From WVZL01 sp041862375 (GTDB lineage Bacteria > Acidobacteriota > Aminicenantia > Aminicenantales > Aminicenantaceae), in NCBI GenBank assembly GCA_041862375.1, contig JBGVTE010000015.1:1-29765 (forward strand): 29,765 nucleotides of DNA, written 5' to 3'. Position 1 is the stretch's first letter, and each line of letters opens with the position of its first letter. Under the pieces are notes generated by a model. The model was not told the DNA's origin and searched no databases. It saw nothing but the letters and a program-made list of their open reading frames with translations. Positions 1 to 7,394 of this stretch are shown one piece after another. The position numbers and the translations under genes were made by a program.

Positions 1-2259
1 TACTTCTGGCAGCATCGGAATCTCAAATATGCGGAATCCCAGCGCATCTGCCACAGCATTTCCAATCGCTGCTGCAGTGGGTATGACCCCTGACTCACCG
101 GCACCTTTCTCTCCAAACGGTCCACTAGGGTCATTTGTTTCGATAAATACTATTTCTACGGGAGGCATATCTTTAACTGTGGGAAGTTTATAATCGAGGA
201 ATGAGGGATTCATAACCTCGCCATTCTCTACAACTAATTTCTCCAGCAGCGCATATCCGATCCCCATTGATAATCCACCTTCAAGCTGGCCCTCTAGCAG
301 CATCGGATTAATGACCCGGCCGACATCGTTTGCTATTACAATCTTGAGTATATTTACCTGACCGGTTTCTGTATCCACTTCAACTTCTGCACCCTGGGTG
401 CCGAAGCCGTAGGTTACGGAAATATTACCCCGATGTTCTTTATCCTGCATTTCCGTGGGAGGGTCGTAGAATGCTTCTGCCATGAAAGTCATCCCTTGTT
501 CTCGAAAGTGAGCGCTTCTTATAACCTTAGCAATATCCATGGATTTATCCGGGGAGGTTTTCGAGTATATTTTTCGATTGTTTATTTCGAGCTTATTTTC
601 AGCCTCATCCATCACCTCAGAGCCAGCCTTAAGGATCTCTGCCTTGACTTTGGCTGCCGCATCACGAGCAGCATTACCCGCGACAAATGTTGTGCGGGAG
701 GCATGAGAGCCAAGATCCCAGGGCTTGACTGCAGAGTCGTTGTTGACAACTGTAACATCTTCAGTACGGACACCTAACTCTTCTGCAGTGATTTGGGCAA
801 GGACGGTTTCAGAGCCCTGGCCCATATCCGTGGAGCCTGTGATTAGAGTGACGTGGCCGAAGTCATCCACTTTTACAATTGCGCCACAGCCGTCTGAGCG
901 GTAGACACGGGCGCCCCCGCCAACATGGAAATATGATGCTACGCCAATACCTCTCCGAACAGCTCCCCTTTGCTTATCTCTGCTATTGCGTTTTTGTGTC
1001 CAGTTGAGACGTCCAGCCACAGTTTCGATGCATTCTCTCAAACCGCATGTTGTCACTTTCATACCTTGAGGTGTAACCTCACCTGGTTCGTTGCAGTTTT
1101 TAAGCCTGAGCTTCAGGGCATCCATACCGAGTTTTTCGGCCAAAGCATCCATCATGCTCTCTACTATGAAAGTCCCCTGCGGATTGCCATAGCCACGCAT
1201 TGCACCTGAGTACATGTTATTTGTGTAGATGATTGAAGTTTTGAAGCGAACGTTCTTGCATTTATAGAGCGAAGTTATGGGAATCATCGTGACATAGGGT
1301 GTGGTTGCGCCCCACGAAGTATAGGCCCCATTGTCGAGTATCAGGGAAACGTCTCTGAAGGTCAGGCTTCCGTCCTTCTTAGCACCCATTTCGATATCAG
1401 CGATTACAGGCTGCCGGGAGGGGGTGCATTTAAACTCTTCTTCGCGGGTGTAGGTTAGCTTAACCGGGCGGCCTGTCTTTTTTGCCAAAGCTGCACAGAT
1501 TACTTCATTTGGATACAGGTCCAGCTTTGTTCCGAATCCGCCGCCAATCTTCGGCTGGATTACACGAATCATCGATGTGGGTATCTGAAGCACTTTCGCC
1601 AGATCACGCTGATAGAGGAACGGCATTTGAGTTGGTGAATACATGGTGAGCTTACCAGCGGCGTCCCAACTGGCGACGCAGCTCCAGGGGGCCAGGCAGC
1701 AATGCTTGGCAAACGGCAGTCTGAACCGGTGCTTTACTGCAACATCGGAGCTGGCTCTGGCAGCATTAACATCTCCGTACTCAAATGAATGATGGATCTT
1801 ATTACGATTACCCTTAGCTTCAGCATGTATTTGTGGCGCATTATCTTTCATTGCTTCCTCAGGATCGAACACTGCAGGGAGAGGTTTATACTTTACTTTT
1901 ATCAATTCCAGTGCCTGTTCAGCAGTATATTCATCCACCGCAGCTACAGCAGCAACTTCATCCCTGAAGCTTCTTACCTTATCACCCTTAAGCGGTGGGT
2001 TGTCTTGAGCAAAACCCAGCTTCGTTGGCGGCATATCCTTGGCTGTAATGACCGCCACAACGCCTGGTAATTTCTCTGCTTCACTCGTTTCTATCTTAAG
2101 GATTTCAGCATGTGCATGCTTGCTCCACAGAATTTTCCCGTAGAGCATCCCCGGTAATTTAATATCCTGAGGAAATACAGCTTTACCTGTAGCTTTATCC
2201 AGGGCATCCAGTTTTGGTACACGTTTTCCTATGTTAGTGTACCTTTCTCTACTTTTCAC
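1..2259 (-). CDS. Xanthine dehydrogenase-family molybdopterin-binding (large) subunit, 3' end cut by window
   Basis: This is the catalytic molybdenum subunit of a three-subunit hydroxylase. The frame is open for all 753 codons to the window edge. Family signatures seen: GGGFGTK near residue 237, the MoCo loop MRGYGNPQG at 354-362, a GTQGAEVEVD stretch near the C-terminal third, and the active-site GEKGAGE with the catalytic Glu at about 722. The loop is of the XDH/aldehyde oxidoreductase/4-hydroxybenzoyl-CoA reductase type, not the AYxCSFR loop of true CO dehydrogenase. Only a short C-terminal tail should be missing. The start is a GTG inside the end of the 2Fe-2S gene (11-nt overlap), with AGAAGG about 8 nt upstream; no ATG sits in a sensible place. 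Substrate cannot be read from sequence; the operon context of CoA-thioester enzymes suggests an acyl-CoA, aromatic or heterocyclic substrate (inference). Confidence 0.93.
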   Translation of the reverse strand, partial: MKSRERYTNIGKRVPKLDALDKATGKAVFPQDIKLPGMLYGKILWSKHAHAEILKIETSEAEKLPGVVAVITAKDMPPTKLGFAQDNPPLKGDKVRSFRDEVAAVAAVDEYTAEQALELIKVKYKPLPAVFDPEEAMKDNAPQIHAEAKGNRNKIHHSFEYGDVNAARASSDVAVKHRFRLPFAKHCCLAPWSCVASWDAAGKLTMYSPTQMPFLYQRDLAKVLQIPTSMIRVIQPKIGGGFGTKLDLYPNEVICAALAKKTGRPVKLTYTREEEFKCTPSRQPVIADIEMGAKKDGSLTFRDVSLILDNGAYTSWGATTPYVTMIPITSLYKCKNVRFKTSIIYTNNMYSGAMRGYGNPQGTFIVESMMDALAEKLGMDALKLRLKNCNEPGEVTPQGMKVTTCGLRECIETVAGRLNWTQKRNSRDKQRGAVRRGIGVASYFHVGGGARVYRSDGCGAIVKVDDFGHVTLITGSTDMGQGSETVLAQITAEELGVRTEDVTVVNNDSAVKPWDLGSHASRTTFVAGNAARDAAAKVKAEILKAGSEVMDEAENKLEINNRKIYSKTSPDKSMDIAKVIRSAHFREQGMTFMAEAFYDPPTEMQDKEHRGNISVTYGFGTQGAEVEVDTETGQVNILKIVIANDVGRVINPMLLEGQLEGGLSMGIGYALLEKLVVENGEVMNPSFLDYKLPTVKDMPPVEIVFIETNDPSGPFGEKGAGESGVIPTAAAIGNAVADALGFRIFEIPMLPEV

Positions 2260-2716
2260 TTTCTGCAACCTTCTTGATGGCGTTTACAATTTTTACATAT
2301 CCCGTGCATCTGCACAGGTTGCCAGAGATAGCATCCTGGCATTCCTCCTCCGTAGGATTTGGATTTTTTTCAAGGAAATCCTTGGCTGCCATAATCATAC
2401 CCGGCGTGCAAAATCCGCATTGGACAGCACCTTCATTAACAAAAGCTTTCTGGAGCGGATCAAGCTCACTATCATGGGCGAGGCCTTCTATTGTCGTTAT
2501 CTCCGCACCATCTGCATCCATACCGAGAACCAGGCAGGAGTTAACAGCGTCCCCGTTCATGATCACCGTACATGCGCCGCATTCACCTGTGCCACAGCCT
2601 TTATTCGTTCCTGTTAATCCCAATTCATTTCTTAATAAATCAACTAAGGTGGTCTTGGCACTCACAAACACTTCATAAGTCTGCCTGTTGACGTGAAGCT
2701 TTATTTTATTTTTCAC
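2249..2716 (-). CDS. Xanthine dehydrogenase-family 2Fe-2S (small) subunit
   Basis: This 155-residue protein is the electron-transfer subunit carrying two [2Fe-2S] clusters that link the molybdenum site to FAD. The N-terminal plant-type ferredoxin domain shows GCGTGECGACT and a further Cys after MNGDAVNS. The C-terminal helical domain shows CGFCTPGM and NLCRCTGY, giving the full set of eight cluster cysteines. Length is normal for CoxS/HcrC/XdhC-type subunits. The start is GTG, 2 nt after the stop of the FAD subunit gene, and its end overlaps the start of the molybdopterin subunit gene, so translation of all three is probably coupled. Gene order FAD, FeS, Mo is that of coxMSL-like sets. Confidence 0.96.
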   Translation of the reverse strand: MKNKIKLHVNRQTYEVFVSAKTTLVDLLRNELGLTGTNKGCGTGECGACTVIMNGDAVNSCLVLGMDADGAEITTIEGLAHDSELDPLQKAFVNEGAVQCGFCTPGMIMAAKDFLEKNPNPTEEECQDAISGNLCRCTGYVKIVNAIKKVAESEK

Positions 2717-2718
2717 TC

Positions 2719-3612
2719 TTAAGCCTCAACTGCTTTGATTGAATATGCCCGCGGTAAAGCCTCTTCCAAGGCCCGCTTACACTGAATCTTGACTATCTCC
2801 CGGCGGTAATAATCACTGCCGCGAATATCTGTGATAGGGGCTACAGCTTTACTCGCTGCCTCTGCTGAGGCCTCAATGTCCTTTTCACCTATTTTCTTAC
2901 CAACCAGTATCTCCTCTGCTTGACGAATCCGTAAAGGTGTGGACGCACAGGCCCCGATAACTATTCGTGCATGATTGCATTTATCTGTATCTTTTTCCAG
3001 TTGAACAAGAACCGCTACTCCAACTACTGCGATTTCCAGCGCTCTTCTGGTTGTATGTTTGATGTATGTCATGCCTGTACAAGATTTGAGGGGAGGAATG
3101 TGAATTTTAGTCAGGATTTCGCCCGGTTCAAGTGCTGTTATTCCCGGACCCACGAAGAATTTTTCAAGCGGAAGAGTGCGTCTTTTCCCTTCACAACCTA
3201 TAATTGATACAAAAGAATCCATAGCTATCAGACTTGGCGCAGAGTCTGCGGAGGGAGCAGCATTGCAGAGGTTGCCTCCAATTGTAGCGAGATTTCTGAT
3301 CTGATGGGAAGCGATTTTGCTCGTTAGTTCCACTAAAATTGGATAACTATTTTTTACTGTTTCCGAGAAAATTATTTCGTTAAATTTTGTCAATGCGCCG
3401 ATGGTCAGTCCCTTGGATGAGTCATAGGTTATGCGGTTCAGGCCCGGAATTTTTTTGATATTGATTATATGACCAGGTGCAATTTTGTGATGGTACATGT
3501 CAGGAATAAGGTCTGTGCCTCCTGCTAAGACTCGGGCTGTGCCGTTGTGTTTCTTAAGGAGTTCACATGCCTCTTCCAGTGTCCGGGGTGAGTGAAACTC
3601 AAATTCGTGCAT
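2719..3612 (-). CDS. Xanthine dehydrogenase-family FAD-binding (medium) subunit
   Basis: A 297-residue FAD subunit (CoxM/XdhB family) that passes electrons from the iron-sulfur subunit to an acceptor. It starts MHEFEFHSPRTLEEA. It contains the FAD-binding AGGTDLIPDM near residue 30 and the second flavin motif TIGGNLCNAAPSADSAPS near 110, followed by the CO-dehydrogenase flavoprotein C-terminal domain. It has no Cys-rich insertion of the kind that carries the extra [4Fe-4S] cluster in 4-hydroxybenzoyl-CoA reductase, so it is not a standard HcrB. An upstream in-frame ATG would add 19 residues inside the thiolase gene; the start 2 nt after the thiolase stop fits the family N-terminus better. Confidence 0.94.
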   Translation of the reverse strand: MHEFEFHSPRTLEEACELLKKHNGTARVLAGGTDLIPDMYHHKIAPGHIINIKKIPGLNRITYDSSKGLTIGALTKFNEIIFSETVKNSYPILVELTSKIASHQIRNLATIGGNLCNAAPSADSAPSLIAMDSFVSIIGCEGKRRTLPLEKFFVGPGITALEPGEILTKIHIPPLKSCTGMTYIKHTTRRALEIAVVGVAVLVQLEKDTDKCNHARIVIGACASTPLRIRQAEEILVGKKIGEKDIEASAEAASKAVAPITDIRGSDYYRREIVKIQCKRALEEALPRAYSIKAVEA

Positions 3613-3614
3613 AG

Positions 3615-4823
3615 TTATTTGATGTCTACTTTTAAAACAACTGCAGCAGCCGTATCTCCAGCTGCACAACCATCGAACAGGCCGTATCCGCCTCCTTCCA
3701 GGACCAGTTCTTCTATCAATTCGATGATTAACCTCGCCCCAGTAGGACCTTGAGGATGGCCCCAGGTAAGGGAACAGCCATAGTTATTCATATCTTCAAA
3801 TTTAATTCCCATCTCTCTGCAAAAATAGACATCATTCGCTGCAAATGGAGAATGGGTTTTTATTGCTTTTACATCCTTGAATTCAATTCCTGCAGCTGCA
3901 AGAGCTTTCCTGGCTGCCGGAACTATAGACATTGCCATGTATCCTCTTTTTGCCCTTGCCTCGGCATAAGAAAGGATCTGGATCTCAATACTTCTGTCAC
4001 GGCTGAGCTCTTTTGCTTTCTCCTGAGTGGTGACTATAATACTGGCATTCCCATCAGCCGGGTATGTTTGAGTCCCGAAAGTAACTGTCCCTCCTTCTTG
4101 CAAAGGTCTTAGCCTTGCCAGGCCATCAGCTGTAGTTGGGAATACACCCTCATCTCCTGTTACAGTAGCCATCACTTTTCTTCCTGATGGGTCTTTGACA
4201 TCAATCGGTACAACCATGAACCGATGAAGGAAAGCGCTGTTATCTTTAAGCGCATCTTGGTACTGGTTGTATCGGATCAAAGCAACTTCATCTTGCTCTT
4301 CTTTTGAGATGCCTGCTTCTTCTGCTGCGTTTTCTGCAGTCTCGATCATGGCATTTTTTGCATAGGGATCATATCCAAAATTATCCCATACCCAATCTTC
4401 TTTATCCCCTGTTCCTCCTATTCCCAGAGGATTTGGATAGTAAATGTGAGGTCCGTTGCTTGTCCTGTCACATGTGACTATGAGAATTGTCTCGTTGTTA
4501 CCAATGTCTATTCCTTCAGATGCCACTGCTACACATTTTGCTGAAGTTGCACATGCTTGGCTGATTGTAGGCCCTGTTATTCCTGCTGCACCAATCATAC
4601 CTGCCATCCATGGAGCACCATAAAAGCTGCACTTCTGTGGGATTGTAATACCTAAAATAATTCCATCAAAAACTCCTGGAGATATCCCTCTCCCTTGTAA
4701 AGATCTCTTTGAGATTTGAGCGGCAAATTCCATTGAATGAAGGTTTGCAAAGCTTCCCTGCCACCGGCAAAACGGGGTGCTCCAATACCCGTCATATGGA
4801 ATAAATGCTTTTTCAAAAGCCAT
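3615..4823 (-). CDS. Thiolase family protein (acetyl-CoA acetyltransferase-like)
   Basis: This 402-residue enzyme probably cleaves 3-ketoacyl-CoA, or condenses acyl-CoA, as the last step of a beta-oxidation-like path in the cytoplasm. The nucleophile is likely Cys91 in SQACATSAKC. His324 (KTHSPFAAND) and His356 (WGHPQGPTG) match the thiolase active-site histidines, and Cys386 (FDGCAAGDTAAAV) takes the place of the C-terminal catalytic Cys. The GHPQGPTG and KTHxPFAxND forms set it apart from classical FadA/AtoB and place it in a divergent thiolase group common in anaerobes (recollection, not searched). The start has GGAGG 6 nt upstream. It lies 47 nt after the dehydrogenase/hydratase gene and 2 nt before the FAD-subunit gene, so it belongs to the same operon. 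Substrate chain length is unknown. Confidence 0.92.
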   Translation of the reverse strand: MAFEKAFIPYDGYWSTPFCRWQGSFANLHSMEFAAQISKRSLQGRGISPGVFDGIILGITIPQKCSFYGAPWMAGMIGAAGITGPTISQACATSAKCVAVASEGIDIGNNETILIVTCDRTSNGPHIYYPNPLGIGGTGDKEDWVWDNFGYDPYAKNAMIETAENAAEEAGISKEEQDEVALIRYNQYQDALKDNSAFLHRFMVVPIDVKDPSGRKVMATVTGDEGVFPTTADGLARLRPLQEGGTVTFGTQTYPADGNASIIVTTQEKAKELSRDRSIEIQILSYAEARAKRGYMAMSIVPAARKALAAAGIEFKDVKAIKTHSPFAANDVYFCREMGIKFEDMNNYGCSLTWGHPQGPTGARLIIELIEELVLEGGGYGLFDGCAAGDTAAAVVLKVDIK

Positions 4824-4870
4824 CTTAACCTCCAGTTTTGAGTTGTAGGTTTTTAATACTCAACACGAGA

Positions 4871-6892
4871 TTATGAATGTGAAAACTCTGCGTTCCTCTT
4901 CGGACCGAAGTTCATAAAAGTTTCCATCCCGATTCTCATATCTTTAGTCTTCACACATTCTCCCAACGCTTTGGCTTCGTGTTTAAGCCCCTCTTCGAGA
5001 TTCATTTTTGCTCCCTCAAGAACTGCCTTTTTTAATATTTCATCGGTTTTCTTAGAGAGGCGCCCAATATCGACTTCAGGGAGGGATCCGGGTATCTCAA
5101 TCGGGTCTTTTTGGATAGGAGGAATGCTGATTTTCCCCGAAATGATCTTTTTAGCAAAGTCAATTGCAGCCTCTTTGATATCTCCTTCTACTTCTTCTTG
5201 GATTAAGCCAATCTTCAATGCTTCTGATGAGGATATTGGATTTCCTGAACGAAGGATTGGCCACGCGTTTGCTAATCCAACAAGCCGGGGGAATCGCTGG
5301 GTTCCTCCGTAGCCTGGGATTATACCAAGTTTGGGCTCAGGCTGACCGGCTAAGATTTTTAATCTTTTTTTTGCAATACGCGCAGTACAGGCCATCGCCA
5401 GCTCATTTCCGCCGCCAAAGGCAAGGCCATTCAACGCGCAGATAACTGGCTTACCCAGGTTCTCAATAAAGTTTAATGTCTCCTGACCCTTTAGGGCAAA
5501 AGACTCTAATCCTTCGGGAGTTTTTATTCGAGCAATATCATAGATATCAGCACCTGATACAAAAGCCTTTACACCGAAACCTGTAAGAACAGCGCCATTA
5601 ATTTTGCTGTCTTCCTTTATATCAGTAAATTCTTTTTTAAGCTGGTTCATTACTGTTGAGTTAAGGGCGTTAAGTGTCTGCGGCCTCCTGATGGTAACAA
5701 CAGCAATGCCATCCTTGTCTTCTCTGAGAACCATAGGAATATCCCACGGTTTCCCTGAATCAGCCTGTTTAACGAGAACCTCAGGAACTACAAACTCCGG
5801 CCACTCTCTGGCGTAGGCTCTAACTAATTCAAGGGATTTATCGATTCCCAGCTTATTCATCATTTGGAAAGGCGGACTCATAACAAGAGCATTCTCTACA
5901 GCCATCTCTAAGTCAGCGATATTTGAAATTCCAGCGTTAAGAATTTCACAAACAAGACCAAAAAAAGCACCTTTTAGCCTGTCTGATACAATTTCGTAGG
6001 TTTTCTCATTGTAACCTACTTCTTCACCTCTCATTGGGATGCTCCAGGATTTTCCAGATGCAATTTGGTTTTCCAGAATCTTGGGGCAGTGAAACCATGA
6101 GTTGATTTTGCTGTGCATATTAGAAAGACCCTCCTGTGTTATCGGGTTCCCTCCGGTAAGATTCATCGCAGTAAAGGGGCCGACTCCAAGGCCAAGTGCC
6201 TTTTGTGCAACAGCGTCTACTTGTTTCACTGTTGCTCGTTCTTTCTCAACCAGAAGGGCCGCGGCAAGGAAAAGTCCTTCAAAGATGGGATCTACTGCAT
6301 AGCCATATCGACTTTTTACTTCGATTGGTGCCTTGCCAATTTGTTCATAGAATTTCATCAAGAAGTCCACTGTTTCTGCTGCTGTGTTTTTTCCTGGAAC
6401 GACTTCAACAATAATATTTCGCTCGGCAGGGAAAAAGTAGTGAATCACCAGGCATCTATTTTTATTTTTAGCCTCTGCAAATATAAGCTCGGGTTCCATG
6501 TGCGAAGAATTCGAAGCAAGGATTGCTGTTTCAGGGCAAACTTTCTCGAGTTGGGAGAAGATTTTTCTCTTAATACTTATCTCTTCTGTTGCGGCTTCAA
6601 TCACTAAATCTGCTCCGCTTAACTGTGAATAGTCGGAAGTCCAGGCGATATTGGCTATCATTGAATCAGCCTCATCCTGTTGGAATGCGCCTGTTTTGAT
6701 TCCCCTTCCAATTTTCCGCTTGACATGAGTCTCTCCAGATTTTAGAGCTTCCTCAGCTATATCAATGACTGTAACAGGTGCTCCCTGTTTGTGAAGTACT
6801 TTACTGAAGTATAGAGCGATATCCGGACCTATGTTACCAGAACCAATGACTCCTACCTTGCTAATTCTTCGTCCAAAAATTTCCCATGCCAT
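4871..6892 (-). CDS. 3-Hydroxyacyl-CoA dehydrogenase / enoyl-CoA hydratase fusion
   Basis: A 673-residue bifunctional enzyme that would hydrate enoyl-CoA and oxidise the 3-hydroxyacyl-CoA with NAD+. Domain order is dehydrogenase first, hydratase second, the reverse of FadB. Residues about 10-185 form the Rossmann domain (GSGNIGPDIA at 17-26). Two successive dehydrogenase C-terminal-type domains follow to about 385. Residues about 390-585 form a crotonase domain with an AFGGGNELAM loop (Glu497), GQPEPKLG (Glu519) and GYGGTQR, so both hydratase glutamates are present. In the dehydrogenase, Ser130, His151 and Glu163 match the active site, but the usual Asn of the FIVNR motif is Asp201 (YAVDPIF). 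The start has GGAGAGG just upstream. It is the first gene of the five-gene operon. Confidence 0.95.
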   Translation of the reverse strand: MAWEIFGRRISKVGVIGSGNIGPDIALYFSKVLHKQGAPVTVIDIAEEALKSGETHVKRKIGRGIKTGAFQQDEADSMIANIAWTSDYSQLSGADLVIEAATEEISIKRKIFSQLEKVCPETAILASNSSHMEPELIFAEAKNKNRCLVIHYFFPAERNIIVEVVPGKNTAAETVDFLMKFYEQIGKAPIEVKSRYGYAVDPIFEGLFLAAALLVEKERATVKQVDAVAQKALGLGVGPFTAMNLTGGNPITQEGLSNMHSKINSWFHCPKILENQIASGKSWSIPMRGEEVGYNEKTYEIVSDRLKGAFFGLVCEILNAGISNIADLEMAVENALVMSPPFQMMNKLGIDKSLELVRAYAREWPEFVVPEVLVKQADSGKPWDIPMVLREDKDGIAVVTIRRPQTLNALNSTVMNQLKKEFTDIKEDSKINGAVLTGFGVKAFVSGADIYDIARIKTPEGLESFALKGQETLNFIENLGKPVICALNGLAFGGGNELAMACTARIAKKRLKILAGQPEPKLGIIPGYGGTQRFPRLVGLANAWPILRSGNPISSSEALKIGLIQEEVEGDIKEAAIDFAKKIISGKISIPPIQKDPIEIPGSLPEVDIGRLSKKTDEILKKAVLEGAKMNLEEGLKHEAKALGECVKTKDMRIGMETFMNFGPKRNAEFSHS

Positions 6893-6981
6893 TTTACCTC
6901 TCCTTATGAATTACTTTTTGTTTTTTCCTTCATTAAAAAAGTTGCTTTTCTTTTTCATTATTGACTGATTCATCTTTCTAT

Positions 6982-7010
6982 TTTTTAACCTTCAGAAGAA
7001 ATATTGTCAA
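6982..7010 (-). promoter_or_regulatory. Probable sigma70 promoter of the hydroxylase/CoA operon
   Basis: Read on the minus strand, a perfect TTGACA (7005-7010) is followed after 17 nt by TAAAAA (6982-6987). The -35 box is ideal and the -10 box is weak. Transcription would begin near 6975, leaving an untranslated leader of about 80 nt before the start at 6892. No obvious riboswitch-like structure was seen in that leader. Confidence 0.5.
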
Positions 7011-7057
7011 TGCATTTTGCAGTTGGATTTAAGATATTGTGATAACGAGGCACTAAA

Positions 7058-7255
7058 AATTAGAGTTTGTCCCAAAGTGACGGGATGCCTTGTCATTGCG
7101 AAGAGCGAAGTGATGAAGCAATCTCTTAAGGAAGGGCATTAATCTATTTGTTTTCAATGAGATTGCCACGCTCTCTTTGATCGCTCGCAATGACAATGGA
7201 ACTGACTTTTTCGAACATTTCTTTTAATCCCGTCACTTTTGGACAAACTCAAATT
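7058..7255. repeat. 198 bp palindromic MITE-like element
   Basis: The ends form a 29 bp inverted repeat (7058-7086 and 7227-7255) with two mismatches; its core reads GTGACGGGAT on the left and ATCCCGTCAC on the right. A second, inner inverted repeat lies within it: 7091-7125, starting TGTCATTGCGAAGAGCGAAG, against 7159-7195, ending CGCTCGCAATGACA. The nested design with TGTCATTGCGA...GCAATCTC arms resembles short palindromic dispersed repeats known from many bacterial genomes. There is no ORF inside and no clear target-site duplication. As RNA it would fold into one long hairpin, so it may also act as a transcription barrier between two same-strand units (inference). Confidence 0.85.
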
Positions 7256-7394
7256 GTTAGATTGGTTTGCTTGAATGAGAACATTATAAATACTTAAGAT
7301 GAAATCTAAAAAAATTCGAATGGCCAAATCTAAACATAATTACAGTAAGGCGTATAGAGTAGGATTTTCCCATAGGAGATATGAGGATTGTTTT

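Larger units (their letters stand above)
6893..7394. other. 502 bp intergenic region without a gene
   Basis: Between the first gene of the hydroxylase operon and the end of the sulfatase-like gene. It holds the operon promoter (6982-7010) and the palindromic repeat (7058-7255). From 7256 to 7394 the sequence is AT-rich with no convincing ORF, RNA gene or promoter. No clear intrinsic terminator with a T-run was found for the sulfatase-like gene. Confidence 0.7.

Noticed and set aside
1..2259. Form I CO dehydrogenase large subunit (coxL)
   Set aside because: Gene order resembles coxMSL, but the active-site loop is MRGYGNPQG, not AYxCSFR.
2231..2678. Plus-strand ORFs opposite the 2Fe-2S subunit gene
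   Set aside because: They are shadows of a gene with complete cluster motifs on the other strand and show no family features.
2719..3612. 4-Hydroxybenzoyl-CoA reductase FAD subunit
   Set aside because: The protein is too short and lacks the extra cysteine-rich insertion that carries the [4Fe-4S] cluster.
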